Shown: positions 24,575 to 33,436 of the stretch, in pieces
How positions within the stretch are numbered: position 1 is the stretch's first letter
Layout of the letters: each line of letters begins with the position of its first letter
Assembly (NCBI GenBank): GCA_020356065.1
Contig: CP070632.1
Span: forward strand, 1,614,143-1,654,244
Origin: Nitrospiraceae bacterium
GTDB lineage: Bacteria > Nitrospirota > Thermodesulfovibrionia > UBA6902
Direction: 5' to 3'
Length of the DNA stretch: 40,102 bases
Notes under the pieces: generated by a model
Told to the model about the DNA's origin: nothing
The model's database searches: none
The model's input: the letters and a program-made list of their open reading frames with translations, nothing else
Position numbers and translations under genes: made by a program

Positions 24575-26428
24575 ATGGAAAATTATCGTGCTAATTTATT
24601 GCTGTGTGCCGGGACCGGCTGCGTCGCAAGCGGTACCCCCAAGGTAACAGCTGCCCTGAGGGAAGAGCTTGAAAAGAAGGGTCTGTCAGATGAAATCAAG
24701 ATAGTGCTGACAGGCTGTAACGGGTTCTGTGCCGAGGGTCCTGTCATGCTGGTATATCCTGATGAAATCTTTTATCAGAAAATTACGGTGGAAGAGGTCC
24801 CCAAACTCGTAGAAGAGCATTTCCTGAAAGGCCGGCCCTATGAAAGGCTGATGTTCAGGGAGCCTGAGAAACGGGCTGCCATTCCTTTAATGAATGAAAT
24901 CCCGTTCTTTAAACATCAGGTACTCAGAGTATTACGGAACAAGGGTCTTATTGACCCTGAAAGTCTCGAAGAATACATAGCACGAGACGGCTATCTGGCA
25001 ACCGCCAAAGCGCTTCATGAAATGACACCTGAAGATATCATTTCTGTGATAAAAGATGCAGGGATAAGGGGACGGGGCGGCGCAGGTTTCCCGACAGGCC
25101 TGAAGTGGGAATTTGCATCCAAATCACAGGCTGACCAGAAGTATATGCTCTGTAATGGTGACGAGGGTGATCCCGGCGCATTCATGGACCGGTCTGTTAT
25201 GGAGGCAGATCCGCACTCGGTAATCGAAGGTATGATCATCGGTGCACGGGCAATAGGTGCGAGTAAGGGTGTCATCTATGTTCGTGCCGAATATCCCCTT
25301 GCGGTTGAGCGTCTGCAGAGGGCCATTAACCTGTGCCGTGAATCAGGCCTTCTCGGTAATAATATCCTTGACAGCGGATTTGATTTTGACCTTGAAATAT
25401 ATCTCGGTGCCGGGGCATTTGTCTGCGGTGAAGAAACTGCCCTCATGCGCTCCATTGAAGGACAGCGCGGCATGCCCAGGCCAAGACCTCCCTTCCCTGC
25501 CCACAAGGGGTTATGGGATAAACCGTCGGTGCTGAATAACGTTGAGACCCTTGCACAGATCGCTCCTACCATTCTCAATGGTGCTGAGTGGTACCGGTCA
25601 TTGGGTACTGAGAAAAGCTCGGGCACAAAGGTATTTGCCCTGACCGGAGATATCAGAAACGTGGGACTGGTTGAGGTGCCGATGGGTATTCCCCTGAAGA
25701 CCATCATTTACGATATCGGCGGAGGTATGAAAAACAAGAAAAAGAAATTCAAGGCGGTCCAGATGGGAGGTCCCTCAGGCGGCTGCATTCCTGAAGACCT
25801 TATAAATATCCCTGTTACCTATGAAGATGTTGTCAAAACTGGCGCCATTATGGGCTCAGGCGGTATGGTTGTCATGGATGAAGACACATGCATGGTCAGC
25901 ACGGCAAAGTTTTTCCTTGAATTTACAGCTGATGAGTCCTGCGGGAAATGTACTCCCTGCAGGGTGGGCACAAGGGTTATGCTTGATATGCTGACCGACA
26001 TTACCGAAGGCCGCGGCAAGGAAGGTGATATAGAAATACTGGAAGACCTGAGCAGAGATATTATCGCAACGTCTCTTTGTGGACTCGGCCAGACAGCGCC
26101 CAATCCTGTACTGTCCACGATCAGATATTTCAGGCATGAGTATGAAGCCCATATTAAAGACCATTGGTGTCACGCGGGCATATGCAGCGACCTTGCTTCG
26201 TTCCATGTTATTGAAGAAGTCTGTAAAGGATGCGGAGCATGTCTGAGGGCATGTCCGCAGCAGGCAATAGTTGGTGAAAAGAAAAAGCCGCACAGAATCC
26301 TCCAGGAACTCTGCATCCAGTGCAGGTCCTGTTATGATGCCTGCAAATTCGCATCTATCAAAATAGAGCCTGCTCAACCAAAGGAAAAACCCGAGCCTGT
26401 TGCAGTGGATCAGGGGGGATCAGAATAA
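24575..26428 (+). CDS. HydB/NuoF-like NAD(P)H-binding flavoprotein with extra Fe-S domains
   Basis: 617 residues. An N-terminal thioredoxin-fold [2Fe-2S] domain has ligands C11, C16, C48 and C52. The NuoF core carries GRGGAGFPTGLKWEF and CNGDEGDPGAFMDR (FMN/NADH), then GAFVCGEETALMRSIEG, an SLBB domain and ESCGKCTPCRVG ([4Fe-4S]). A C-terminal ferredoxin module has CKGCGACLRACPQ and CIQCRSCYDACKF. This layout is that of HydB/HndC-type subunits of bifurcating enzymes, not of NuoF in complex I, which lacks both extensions. GAGG lies 5 nt before the ATG, and the stop overlaps the next start (TAATG). The enzyme should exchange electrons between NAD(P)H and iron-sulfur carriers. Confidence 0.93.
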   Translation: MENYRANLLLCAGTGCVASGTPKVTAALREELEKKGLSDEIKIVLTGCNGFCAEGPVMLVYPDEIFYQKITVEEVPKLVEEHFLKGRPYERLMFREPEKRAAIPLMNEIPFFKHQVLRVLRNKGLIDPESLEEYIARDGYLATAKALHEMTPEDIISVIKDAGIRGRGGAGFPTGLKWEFASKSQADQKYMLCNGDEGDPGAFMDRSVMEADPHSVIEGMIIGARAIGASKGVIYVRAEYPLAVERLQRAINLCRESGLLGNNILDSGFDFDLEIYLGAGAFVCGEETALMRSIEGQRGMPRPRPPFPAHKGLWDKPSVLNNVETLAQIAPTILNGAEWYRSLGTEKSSGTKVFALTGDIRNVGLVEVPMGIPLKTIIYDIGGGMKNKKKKFKAVQMGGPSGGCIPEDLINIPVTYEDVVKTGAIMGSGGMVVMDEDTCMVSTAKFFLEFTADESCGKCTPCRVGTRVMLDMLTDITEGRGKEGDIEILEDLSRDIIATSLCGLGQTAPNPVLSTIRYFRHEYEAHIKDHWCHAGICSDLASFHVIEEVCKGCGACLRACPQQAIVGEKKKPHRILQELCIQCRSCYDACKFASIKIEPAQPKEKPEPVAVDQGGSE

Positions 26429-28887
26429 TGAAACTCACAATAAACGGAAAAAAAGTAACCGCAAACGATGGAGATACCATCCTTGATGCTGCCCTTAGCA
26501 ACGGCATTTACATTCCCAACCTCTGTTATGATAAACGGTTAAGGCCGTATGGCGGATGCAGGCTGTGCGTGGTGGAGGTGGAAGGCCAGGCAAGGCTTTT
26601 TGCCGCCTGTTCATCTCCTGCTCAGGACGACATGGTCGTTGCTACCGACACTCCCAAATTACAAAAACTGCGTCAGACAGTTATTGAACTGCTTCTGGTT
26701 CATCATCCGCTTGATTGTCCTGAGTGTGACAAGGCAGGTGAGTGTGATCTCCAGGACCTGGCCTATCAATATGGCAAACATGATGCACGTTTTAAGCGGC
26801 TCAGAAAGGACACTGCCTCTGATGTGAGGGGACCCCTGATTGAACTGACATCCCGGCGCTGCATTCTTTGCGGTAAGTGTGTAAGAATCTGCAAGGAACA
26901 CCAGGGCAGAGGCGCGCTCGGACTTATCGGCAGGGGCTTTCCAACTGTTGTGCAACCTGCATTTGGAGAAATACTTGAATGTGATTTCTGCGGTCAGTGT
27001 CTTGATGCGTGTCCCACAGGGGCTATTATCAGTAAACCTTACAAATACACCTCGCGTTCATGGTTTCTTGAAGAAAGAGACACCATATGCCCTTTTTGCG
27101 GGGTAGGATGTACGCTTACGATCGGCCTGAGAGAAGGGAAGATCCTGAGATCCCGGGGACAGGAGGGCAAGGGGGTCAATGACGGGAACCTCTGCGGCAG
27201 AGGCAGGTTCGGGACAGACTACATATATAATGAGAAAAGACTGACCTCTCCCCTTATTAAACAGGGAGATGCATTTAACAGTGTATCCTGGGAAGATGCC
27301 CTGAAATACATTTCTGATAAATTCAGGAGCATAATTGAAAAGCATGGCCCTGAACAAATTGGAGCAATAGGTTCTCCCCGATGTACAAATGAAGACAACT
27401 ACACCCTGCAGAAATTTATACGCACTGTTATCGGGACAGGCAATATAGGATCATCTGCTGCCTTTGGCTACGCAAGAGTACAGAGGGCCTGGTCCCGTGC
27501 GTTTGGGAGAGGCAGTCATCCTATTGACCTCATGTCACCGCTTGGCAAGGACGTGATTTTCATTCTTGAATCTGATATCACTGTTACACATCCCGTCTTC
27601 GGACTCAATATACTCCAGGCCGCCAGAGAAGGCTCGCGATTGATTGTTGCTGACTCAAGAGATACGAAGCTGACCAGACATAGCACCCATAAGCTCAGGG
27701 TAAAGGACGGAACCGGCGTGGCATTATTAAACGGAATAATGAATGTTATTCTGGAAAAGGGGCTCCACAAGGATGCTTATGTGTCGAAGATCCCAAATTA
27801 CTCATCCTTTGTTGAATCTGTTCGGGAATTTACTCCTGAAAAAGTCTCAGCAATCACCGGGGTGTCAGCTGATGAAGTTACATCAATTGCAGAAATCATG
27901 GGCAGTGCTCAAAGCAGATTAATATGCTTTTCTGTCAGCTCTACGGAAAACACCAAGGGCCAGGACACCGTGTATGCAGCCTCCAATCTGATCAACCTGC
28001 TCGGCGATGATCCCGAGAGCCTTCAGATTCCGGCTGAATATTCCAATACATTCGGCATGTATCAGGTGGGAGGAAAACCGATCAATCCTCCTGAAGACAG
28101 GGGTATTCTGGATATGCTGTATAACGAAAACCTGAACATGAATGCACTGTATATCATGGGTGAGGATCCGGTAACTACGTTTCCCGAAAGTTCAACTGTC
28201 ATTAAGAGGTTGACATCACTTGATTTTCTCGTTGTGCAGGACATTTTCATGACGGAAACGGCAAAACTCGCGGACGTTGTACTCCCTGCATCAAGCTGGT
28301 CTGAAAAAGACGGGACCTTCACCAATAGCGAGGGTAAGGAGCAGGAGGTGTACAAACTGGTAGATCCTTCCGGTCAGGCCATGCCTGACTGGATGATAAT
28401 AAAGAATCTTGCCCTGACCATGGAAAGGGAAATCGGGATAAGAAACATTGATGAAATCCGTGCAGAGATGAGAAATTCAATTCCCGAGTCCGGGTCTTCT
28501 CCCCTGAACCGCTCATTCCAGCCGGTAAAATATAAGAATGGTACTGATCCAAGCCCTGATTATCCTCTCAACCTGGTTATCAGGGATGTAATGGTCCATT
28601 CTGGCAGCATGTCAACCAGCTCGGAATCTCTTGACCTTGTCCTTTCCGAAGCACTGCTTGAAATCAATGAGGAAGATGCTGAACATCTTGGCATCATGGA
28701 CAGCAGTCACGTTAAAATATCGTCACCTCAGGGATCCATATTCTTAAAAACAAAACTGTCTGATGAAGTCCCTGCCGGGACCGTATTTGTTCCTGCTCAT
28801 TTTCCGCATTCAAAAATCAATACTCTCACCAGTATAACGTCTGGCGGCGAACACAGGCGCACAATGGTAAAGGTGGAAAAGGCATAA
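26428..28887 (+). CDS. NuoG/FdhA-like iron-sulfur subunit without the catalytic Sec/Cys
   Basis: 819 residues. [2Fe-2S] domain (CYDKRLRPYGGCRLC..), HPLDCPECDKAGEC, CILCGKCVRIC, CDFCGQCLDACPTG, then a molybdopterin-oxidoreductase domain opening with CPFCGVGC and NLCGRGRFGTDY. RCTNEDNYTLQKFIRTVIGT matches formate dehydrogenase alpha subunits closely. The following segment, where those enzymes have the Mo-ligating Sec or Cys (CARV-U/C-H), reads GSSAAFGYARVQRAWSR, without either. There are no H-cluster motifs. I read it as an electron-transfer subunit whose molybdopterin domain is non-catalytic or repurposed. It is coupled to the flavoprotein gene and is last in the locus. It differs substantially from nuoG, so it is not a recent duplicate. 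Confidence 0.9.
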   Translation: MKLTINGKKVTANDGDTILDAALSNGIYIPNLCYDKRLRPYGGCRLCVVEVEGQARLFAACSSPAQDDMVVATDTPKLQKLRQTVIELLLVHHPLDCPECDKAGECDLQDLAYQYGKHDARFKRLRKDTASDVRGPLIELTSRRCILCGKCVRICKEHQGRGALGLIGRGFPTVVQPAFGEILECDFCGQCLDACPTGAIISKPYKYTSRSWFLEERDTICPFCGVGCTLTIGLREGKILRSRGQEGKGVNDGNLCGRGRFGTDYIYNEKRLTSPLIKQGDAFNSVSWEDALKYISDKFRSIIEKHGPEQIGAIGSPRCTNEDNYTLQKFIRTVIGTGNIGSSAAFGYARVQRAWSRAFGRGSHPIDLMSPLGKDVIFILESDITVTHPVFGLNILQAAREGSRLIVADSRDTKLTRHSTHKLRVKDGTGVALLNGIMNVILEKGLHKDAYVSKIPNYSSFVESVREFTPEKVSAITGVSADEVTSIAEIMGSAQSRLICFSVSSTENTKGQDTVYAASNLINLLGDDPESLQIPAEYSNTFGMYQVGGKPINPPEDRGILDMLYNENLNMNALYIMGEDPVTTFPESSTVIKRLTSLDFLVVQDIFMTETAKLADVVLPASSWSEKDGTFTNSEGKEQEVYKLVDPSGQAMPDWMIIKNLALTMEREIGIRNIDEIRAEMRNSIPESGSSPLNRSFQPVKYKNGTDPSPDYPLNLVIRDVMVHSGSMSTSSESLDLVLSEALLEINEEDAEHLGIMDSSHVKISSPQGSIFLKTKLSDEVPAGTVFVPAHFPHSKINTLTSITSGGEHRRTMVKVEKA

Positions 28888-29096
28888 ATTTATTGCAGGA
28901 GCCGAGACTTCAGGAGATATCATGTCCCGTTGTCTCCCATACTCTCTCACTGTCGCTTCATACATATGTATTTTATATCCTGCCAAGGATAAAGGTGTTA
29001 TTTCATTATCCAATGCTCAGTTGTTTTTTCTTCTTCCAATGTATTACCTTAAAGGGAATCTGTGCAATCATATGACCAATAACCAGTTACCTATAT

Positions 29097-30800
29097 ATGT
29101 ATAACGAATATTTCGGCCTGGAAGAAACCCCATTTTCTATCGCACCTGATCCCCGCTATATCTATATGAGCGATCAACACAGGGAAGCGCTGGCACATCT
29201 CATATATGGATTTAACAGTACCGGCGGTTTTGTACTGTTGACCGGTGATGTTGGAACGGGTAAGACAACTATTTGCAGATGTTTACTGGAGCAGATACCT
29301 GATAACTCGTCAATAGCTTTTATATTTAATCCAAAGCTTACTGTCGAGGAACTGCTTGCGACTGTATGTGATGAGTTCGGTATTACATATAACAAAGGCA
29401 GTTCAAGTATCAAGGAATATGTTGATCTCATAAATTATTTTTTACTCCAGACGCACTCACAAGGGGTCAAGGCCGTACTGATTATTGACGAAGCGCAGAA
29501 CCTCAGTACGGAAGTACTGGAACAACTCAGACTGCTCACCAATCTCGAAACCAACCAGCATAAGCTTCTTCACGTCATACTGCTGGGGCAGCCGGAACTG
29601 GGGCTGAAACTGTCGAAGCCGGAGCTTTCCCAGTTATCACAGCGTATCATAGCCCGTTACCACCTGGGACCTCTATCAAAAAAAGATGTGGGCGCTTATG
29701 TCAACCACCGGCTGAAAGTTGCGGGCATACATAAACAGTTGTTCTCAGCTGCTGCAATCAATAAGCTCTATCGCTTTACCGGAGGAGTTCCCCGTTTGAT
29801 TAATGTTATTTGTGACAGGGCCCTGCTGGGTACGTTTACGAAAGATCAGGAGAGAGTAACCAGATCAACATTGTCTCGAGCTGCCAACGAAGTCTTCGGT
29901 GACAGGAGGGGCCGTTTGGCAGGTACACAGAAAAGAGCAATAGCATGGGCCTTAATGACGATAGTTATTGTAGCTTTTGGAATTGCCCTGGCTTCAAATT
30001 ATATCAGCTTTGATTCAGAGACCCTGTCAAAGTACGTGGGTTTGAAACAGGAACCAGAAGTCATTGACGGGCCTGATAATGTAAAGTCGCCAGATACTGA
30101 TGCGACGATCAGAAGTGAGCGTTTCGTGACCGCCGCTGATATTACATCTGAACCCGCAGACCCGGGTGTTTCTGATGACATAAACAGGACAGCAGAGGAA
30201 ACAAAGAAGCAAAGCGAGGGTCTGTCATATACGTCTATGTTTAAATTGTGGAATATTGATCACAAACCCCGGAATTTCGCTGATGCCTGCAGCAGCGCTG
30301 AAAAGTATGGTCTCACATGTATGACAGGATTCAAAAGCATGAAGAGCCTGAAAAAAATTAACAGACCTGCGGTACTTAAACTTTTTGATACAGAAGGAAA
30401 CAGTTATTATGTAACTCTGATCGCTCTTGGCGATGATACCGCAAGAATACGTTTTGGTAACGAAGAAAAAACCGTTGATATTGAAGAAGTAGAATCACAA
30501 TGGTTTGGACATTATACCCTGTTCTGGCGACCACCTGAAGATTACAAGGGTACCTGGTCCCTGTATGACGGGTCTGCGGTAAAATGGCTGAGAAAGAATA
30601 TAGCGGTGATTAATAAGACACAGCTGGAAGAACCTGACAGTATGGTATACGACAGTGATCTTGTACGAGAGATCAAGAAATTTCAGGTTGCCGAGGGTCT
30701 TAAACCGGATGGAGTTGCGGGTCCGCTTACTATGATTCATATCAATACTGTTCTTGACAGCAGTGTACCGACACTGACAGGCCCTGGAAGGATGAACTGA
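29097..30800 (+). CDS. gspA: GspA/ExeA-type AAA ATPase with peptidoglycan-binding domain
   Basis: 567 residues. The MYNEYFGLEETPFSIAPDPR opening is diagnostic. The AAA domain has Walker A GDVGTGKTT (50-58) and Walker B AVLIIDEAQNL (D131, E132). One transmembrane helix is at about 281-300. A periplasmic region follows, including a peptidase-C39-like/BatA-type stretch and a C-terminal peptidoglycan-binding domain (FQVAEGLKPDGVAGPLT). In Aeromonas, ExeA with ExeB helps insert the type II secretin through peptidoglycan. No secretin or other gsp genes are in this window. It is followed 2 bp later by gspB. There is no clear ribosome-binding site. Confidence 0.92.
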   Translation: MYNEYFGLEETPFSIAPDPRYIYMSDQHREALAHLIYGFNSTGGFVLLTGDVGTGKTTICRCLLEQIPDNSSIAFIFNPKLTVEELLATVCDEFGITYNKGSSSIKEYVDLINYFLLQTHSQGVKAVLIIDEAQNLSTEVLEQLRLLTNLETNQHKLLHVILLGQPELGLKLSKPELSQLSQRIIARYHLGPLSKKDVGAYVNHRLKVAGIHKQLFSAAAINKLYRFTGGVPRLINVICDRALLGTFTKDQERVTRSTLSRAANEVFGDRRGRLAGTQKRAIAWALMTIVIVAFGIALASNYISFDSETLSKYVGLKQEPEVIDGPDNVKSPDTDATIRSERFVTAADITSEPADPGVSDDINRTAEETKKQSEGLSYTSMFKLWNIDHKPRNFADACSSAEKYGLTCMTGFKSMKSLKKINRPAVLKLFDTEGNSYYVTLIALGDDTARIRFGNEEKTVDIEEVESQWFGHYTLFWRPPEDYKGTWSLYDGSAVKWLRKNIAVINKTQLEEPDSMVYDSDLVREIKKFQVAEGLKPDGVAGPLTMIHINTVLDSSVPTLTGPGRMN

Positions 30801-30802
30801 TT

Positions 30803-31621
30803 ATGTCATTCATACTTGACGCATTAAAAAAACTGGAGCAAAACCGAAAGCGCGGTGAAGTCCCTGATATAACCACTGTGCATCTACACGATAAAAAGTC
30901 CCCGAAGAAGGTCGTATTATGGCCGTATCTGCTTCTTGCCGCACTGATCTTAAATGCCGGGATATTTGCGGCGTGGCTGAGACCATGGGAGGAGAACGGG
31001 GCCATGACCGCAGAGTCCGGAATTCAGGAGGGTGAAGAAACAGCCCAACCAGACCAGATAAAGGCTGATACACCTGCTCAACCCGTTACAGCGAAAGTTG
31101 AAAACATTACTGAAAACAAAGATGACGCAGTTATACCTGCAGGAGATGATAAGGGAAATAAAGAAATTCCGGACAATATCCCGGAACCGGTGGATCTGAT
31201 GGAGCAGGAACTTCCAGTAAAGAGCAGCGATGAAGGCACTATTGCTACAATCGGGCTTAATCCAACCCCTGAAGAGATTGGCATCCTTCGTGATAAAATC
31301 AAAGAGGAACAGGAATTCACAAATCAGATGCCGTTAGAAGATCTCGCTGAGTCTATTGAACCGGCAACCATGGAACCTGAAGACAGAGGCAGTCTTATTA
31401 ATTTCAGCCAGCTACCGGATGATGTCCGGAAAGAGCTTCCTGAGATAACCATTAACGGTCATATTTATTCTGATAACAGGTCAGCAAGAATAGCCAACAT
31501 AAACGGATTTATTACCCGTGAAGGTGACAAGGTATCATCAGGGCTTATACTGGAAGAGATCACTACTACCGGAGTTATTTTCAGCTTTAAAGAATATAAA
31601 TTCCGGATGAGAGCGTTTTAA
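30803..31621 (+). CDS. gspB: GspB-type general secretion protein
   Basis: 272 residues. MSFILDALKKLEQNRKRGEV is the conserved cytoplasmic start of GspB/ExeB proteins. One transmembrane helix (about 38-58) leads to an acidic, low-complexity periplasmic linker (about 65-200) rich in Glu, Asp and Pro. A C-terminal T2SSB domain (about 205-272) has LPEITINGHIYSDNRSARIA and the REGDKV stretch. It starts 2 bp after gspA and should form the inner-membrane GspAB complex with it. Confidence 0.9.
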   Translation: MSFILDALKKLEQNRKRGEVPDITTVHLHDKKSPKKVVLWPYLLLAALILNAGIFAAWLRPWEENGAMTAESGIQEGEETAQPDQIKADTPAQPVTAKVENITENKDDAVIPAGDDKGNKEIPDNIPEPVDLMEQELPVKSSDEGTIATIGLNPTPEEIGILRDKIKEEQEFTNQMPLEDLAESIEPATMEPEDRGSLINFSQLPDDVRKELPEITINGHIYSDNRSARIANINGFITREGDKVSSGLILEEITTTGVIFSFKEYKFRMRAF

Positions 31622-31670
31622 CAGTGATCAAACAGTCGCTCAACAATAGCTTAACGATGGAGCAACGGTT

Positions 31671-31769
31671 GTTCAATAAGTGTTCAACTGTTATTCAATA
31701 TGGTTTATTGGCTGATCCCTGCTCCCATATACACTGCTGTTGCAATTATACACAACAGTTGAACTGTTG
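31671..31769. repeat. phased GTTCAA hexamers and a CAACAGT hairpin upstream of asnS
   Basis: GTTCAA at 31671 and 31682 and ATTCAA at 31693 stand at exactly 11-nt steps. An inverse TTGAAC lies at 31759 inside the hairpin CAACAGT-TGA-ACTGTTG (31753-31769). The hexamer is the one found in the nuoE-nuoF spacer. This is the gspB-asnS gap, which has no gene and no obvious terminator. Confidence 0.5.
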
Positions 31770-31795
31770 TTGTACAATTAAAAAAAATTTGTCAT

Positions 31796-33187
31796 ATGAA
31801 CAGAACACGGATTATCAGCGTATTAACTGAAAATTATATTGGAAAGACCGTAACAGTATGCGGCTGGGTACGATCAAAACGCGAATCAAAGGGGGTTGCC
31901 TTTGTGGCATTGAATGATGGTACGTCACAGGACACCCTGCAGCTGGTGATCCCTGACACTGCCAGTGCCTTCAAGGAACTTCATTGCATAAATACGGGCG
32001 CTGCTATCAGGGCAGAGGGTCTTATTAAGAAGTCGCCGGGTAAAGGTCAGAGCTGCGAGCTTGAAGTAAACGGAATTACGGTATATGGAAATGCTGATGC
32101 GGAAAAATACCCTCTGCAGAAAAAAGGGCATACCCTTGAGTTTCTGCGCGAGATCGGTCATCTCAGGCCCCGAACGAATACATTTGGTGCCGTATTCAGG
32201 GTCCGCAATATCTTGTCAGACGCAGTACATGAGTTTTTTCAAAAACGTGGATTCATATGGGTGCACACACCGATAATTACAGCCAGTGACTGTGAAGGTG
32301 CAGGCGACCTGTTCACCGTGTCTTCTCTGGATTTCGAAAAGCTGCCAATGCACGAAAACGGGGACATTGATTTCAGCCATGACTTCTTTGGAAAACGTGC
32401 GTTTCTCACAGTAAGCGGCCAGCTTGAAGCAGAGTTTCTGGCTTTGTCCCTAGGTGATGTATACACATTTGGACCGACTTTCAGGGCGGAGAATTCCAAC
32501 ACCTCACGACACCTGTCAGAGTTCTGGATGATAGAACCTGAAATGGCCTTTGCAGATCTGACTGATGATATAAAACTGGCAGAAGACTTTGTTCAATACC
32601 TCTGTTCAAAAGTTCTGGAGAAATGTGAAAAAGAAATCGCCTTCTTTCAGAAATTCTATAAAAATACTTCGATAGAGGAGTTGAAGGACCTTGCGGAAAA
32701 ACCATTTACCCGTATCACTTATACACAGGCCATTGAGGAACTTGAAAAGGCAAAGAAGGCAGAATTCGAGTTCCCTGTAAAGTGGGGGCTTGATTTGCAG
32801 TCAGAACATGAGAAATATCTTACTGATAACATCTTTAAAGGTCCTGTTGTTGTAACTGATTATCCGAAAGAGATTAAGGCATTTTATATGAGGCTTAATG
32901 AAGATGGTAACACGGTAGCGGCCATGGATGTGCTGGCGCCCAAAATTGGTGAAATCATCGGCGGAAGCCAGCGCGAGGAACGACTGGATATACTGAAGAA
33001 CAGAATGACTGATGCAAGTGTACCTGTTAAGAGCATGGAGTGGTATCTTGATCTTCGCAGATACGGTTCGGCTCCGCATGCAGGATTCGGGCTTGGTTTT
33101 GAAAGGCTTGTTCAGTACATTACCGGCATGCCAAATATACGGGATGTCATCCCCTGTCCGAGAACTCCTCAGCATATCAGATTTTAG
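31796..33187 (+). CDS. asnS: asparaginyl-tRNA synthetase
   Basis: 463 residues, normal for bacterial AsnRS. An N-terminal OB-fold anticodon-binding domain (about 15-100: VTVCGWVRSKRESKGVAFV) precedes the class IIb catalytic core. Core motifs are VHTPIITASDCEGAGDLF, motif 2 with FRAENSNTSRHLSEFWM (about 229-246) and motif 3 with GFGLGFERLVQY (about 429-440). PCPRTPQHIRF is the standard C-terminus. It charges tRNA-Asn with asparagine, so direct Asn-tRNA synthesis is available. There is no clear ribosome-binding site; the start matches family alignment. Confidence 0.97.
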   Translation: MNRTRIISVLTENYIGKTVTVCGWVRSKRESKGVAFVALNDGTSQDTLQLVIPDTASAFKELHCINTGAAIRAEGLIKKSPGKGQSCELEVNGITVYGNADAEKYPLQKKGHTLEFLREIGHLRPRTNTFGAVFRVRNILSDAVHEFFQKRGFIWVHTPIITASDCEGAGDLFTVSSLDFEKLPMHENGDIDFSHDFFGKRAFLTVSGQLEAEFLALSLGDVYTFGPTFRAENSNTSRHLSEFWMIEPEMAFADLTDDIKLAEDFVQYLCSKVLEKCEKEIAFFQKFYKNTSIEELKDLAEKPFTRITYTQAIEELEKAKKAEFEFPVKWGLDLQSEHEKYLTDNIFKGPVVVTDYPKEIKAFYMRLNEDGNTVAAMDVLAPKIGEIIGGSQREERLDILKNRMTDASVPVKSMEWYLDLRRYGSAPHAGFGLGFERLVQYITGMPNIRDVIPCPRTPQHIRF

Positions 33188-33383
33188 TAATCTTGCATAA
33201 CTGGCAATATTAATTCATAATATGTTTTAAATGTTCCCGTAACGGATACTACTTTATTATCTGATGATCTCATCGCATTGAAAAATCATAAGACTATATG
33301 GGCCGGTCAATTGTCAGACAGGTTCATAATTTCTTTATGGTTCTGTTTTTGTCATCAGTAACACTTTCTAACGCACAATAATA

Positions 33384-33413
33384 TTGATAAATTAATATAC
33401 AATAGTGTAAAAT
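33384..33413 (+). promoter_or_regulatory. predicted sigma-70 promoter of the FG-GAP lipoprotein gene
   Basis: TTGATA (33384-33389), an 18-bp spacer and TAAAAT (33408-33413) lie about 25 bases upstream of the ATG at 33437, in a very AT-rich 250-bp gap after asnS. Confidence 0.5.
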
Positions 33414-33436
33414 ATATTATCACTTTTGGGATTATC

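Noticed and set aside
24575-28887. [FeFe] hydrogenase or active formate dehydrogenase
   Set aside because: No H-cluster motifs are present and the Sec/Cys position of FdhA is occupied by other residues.
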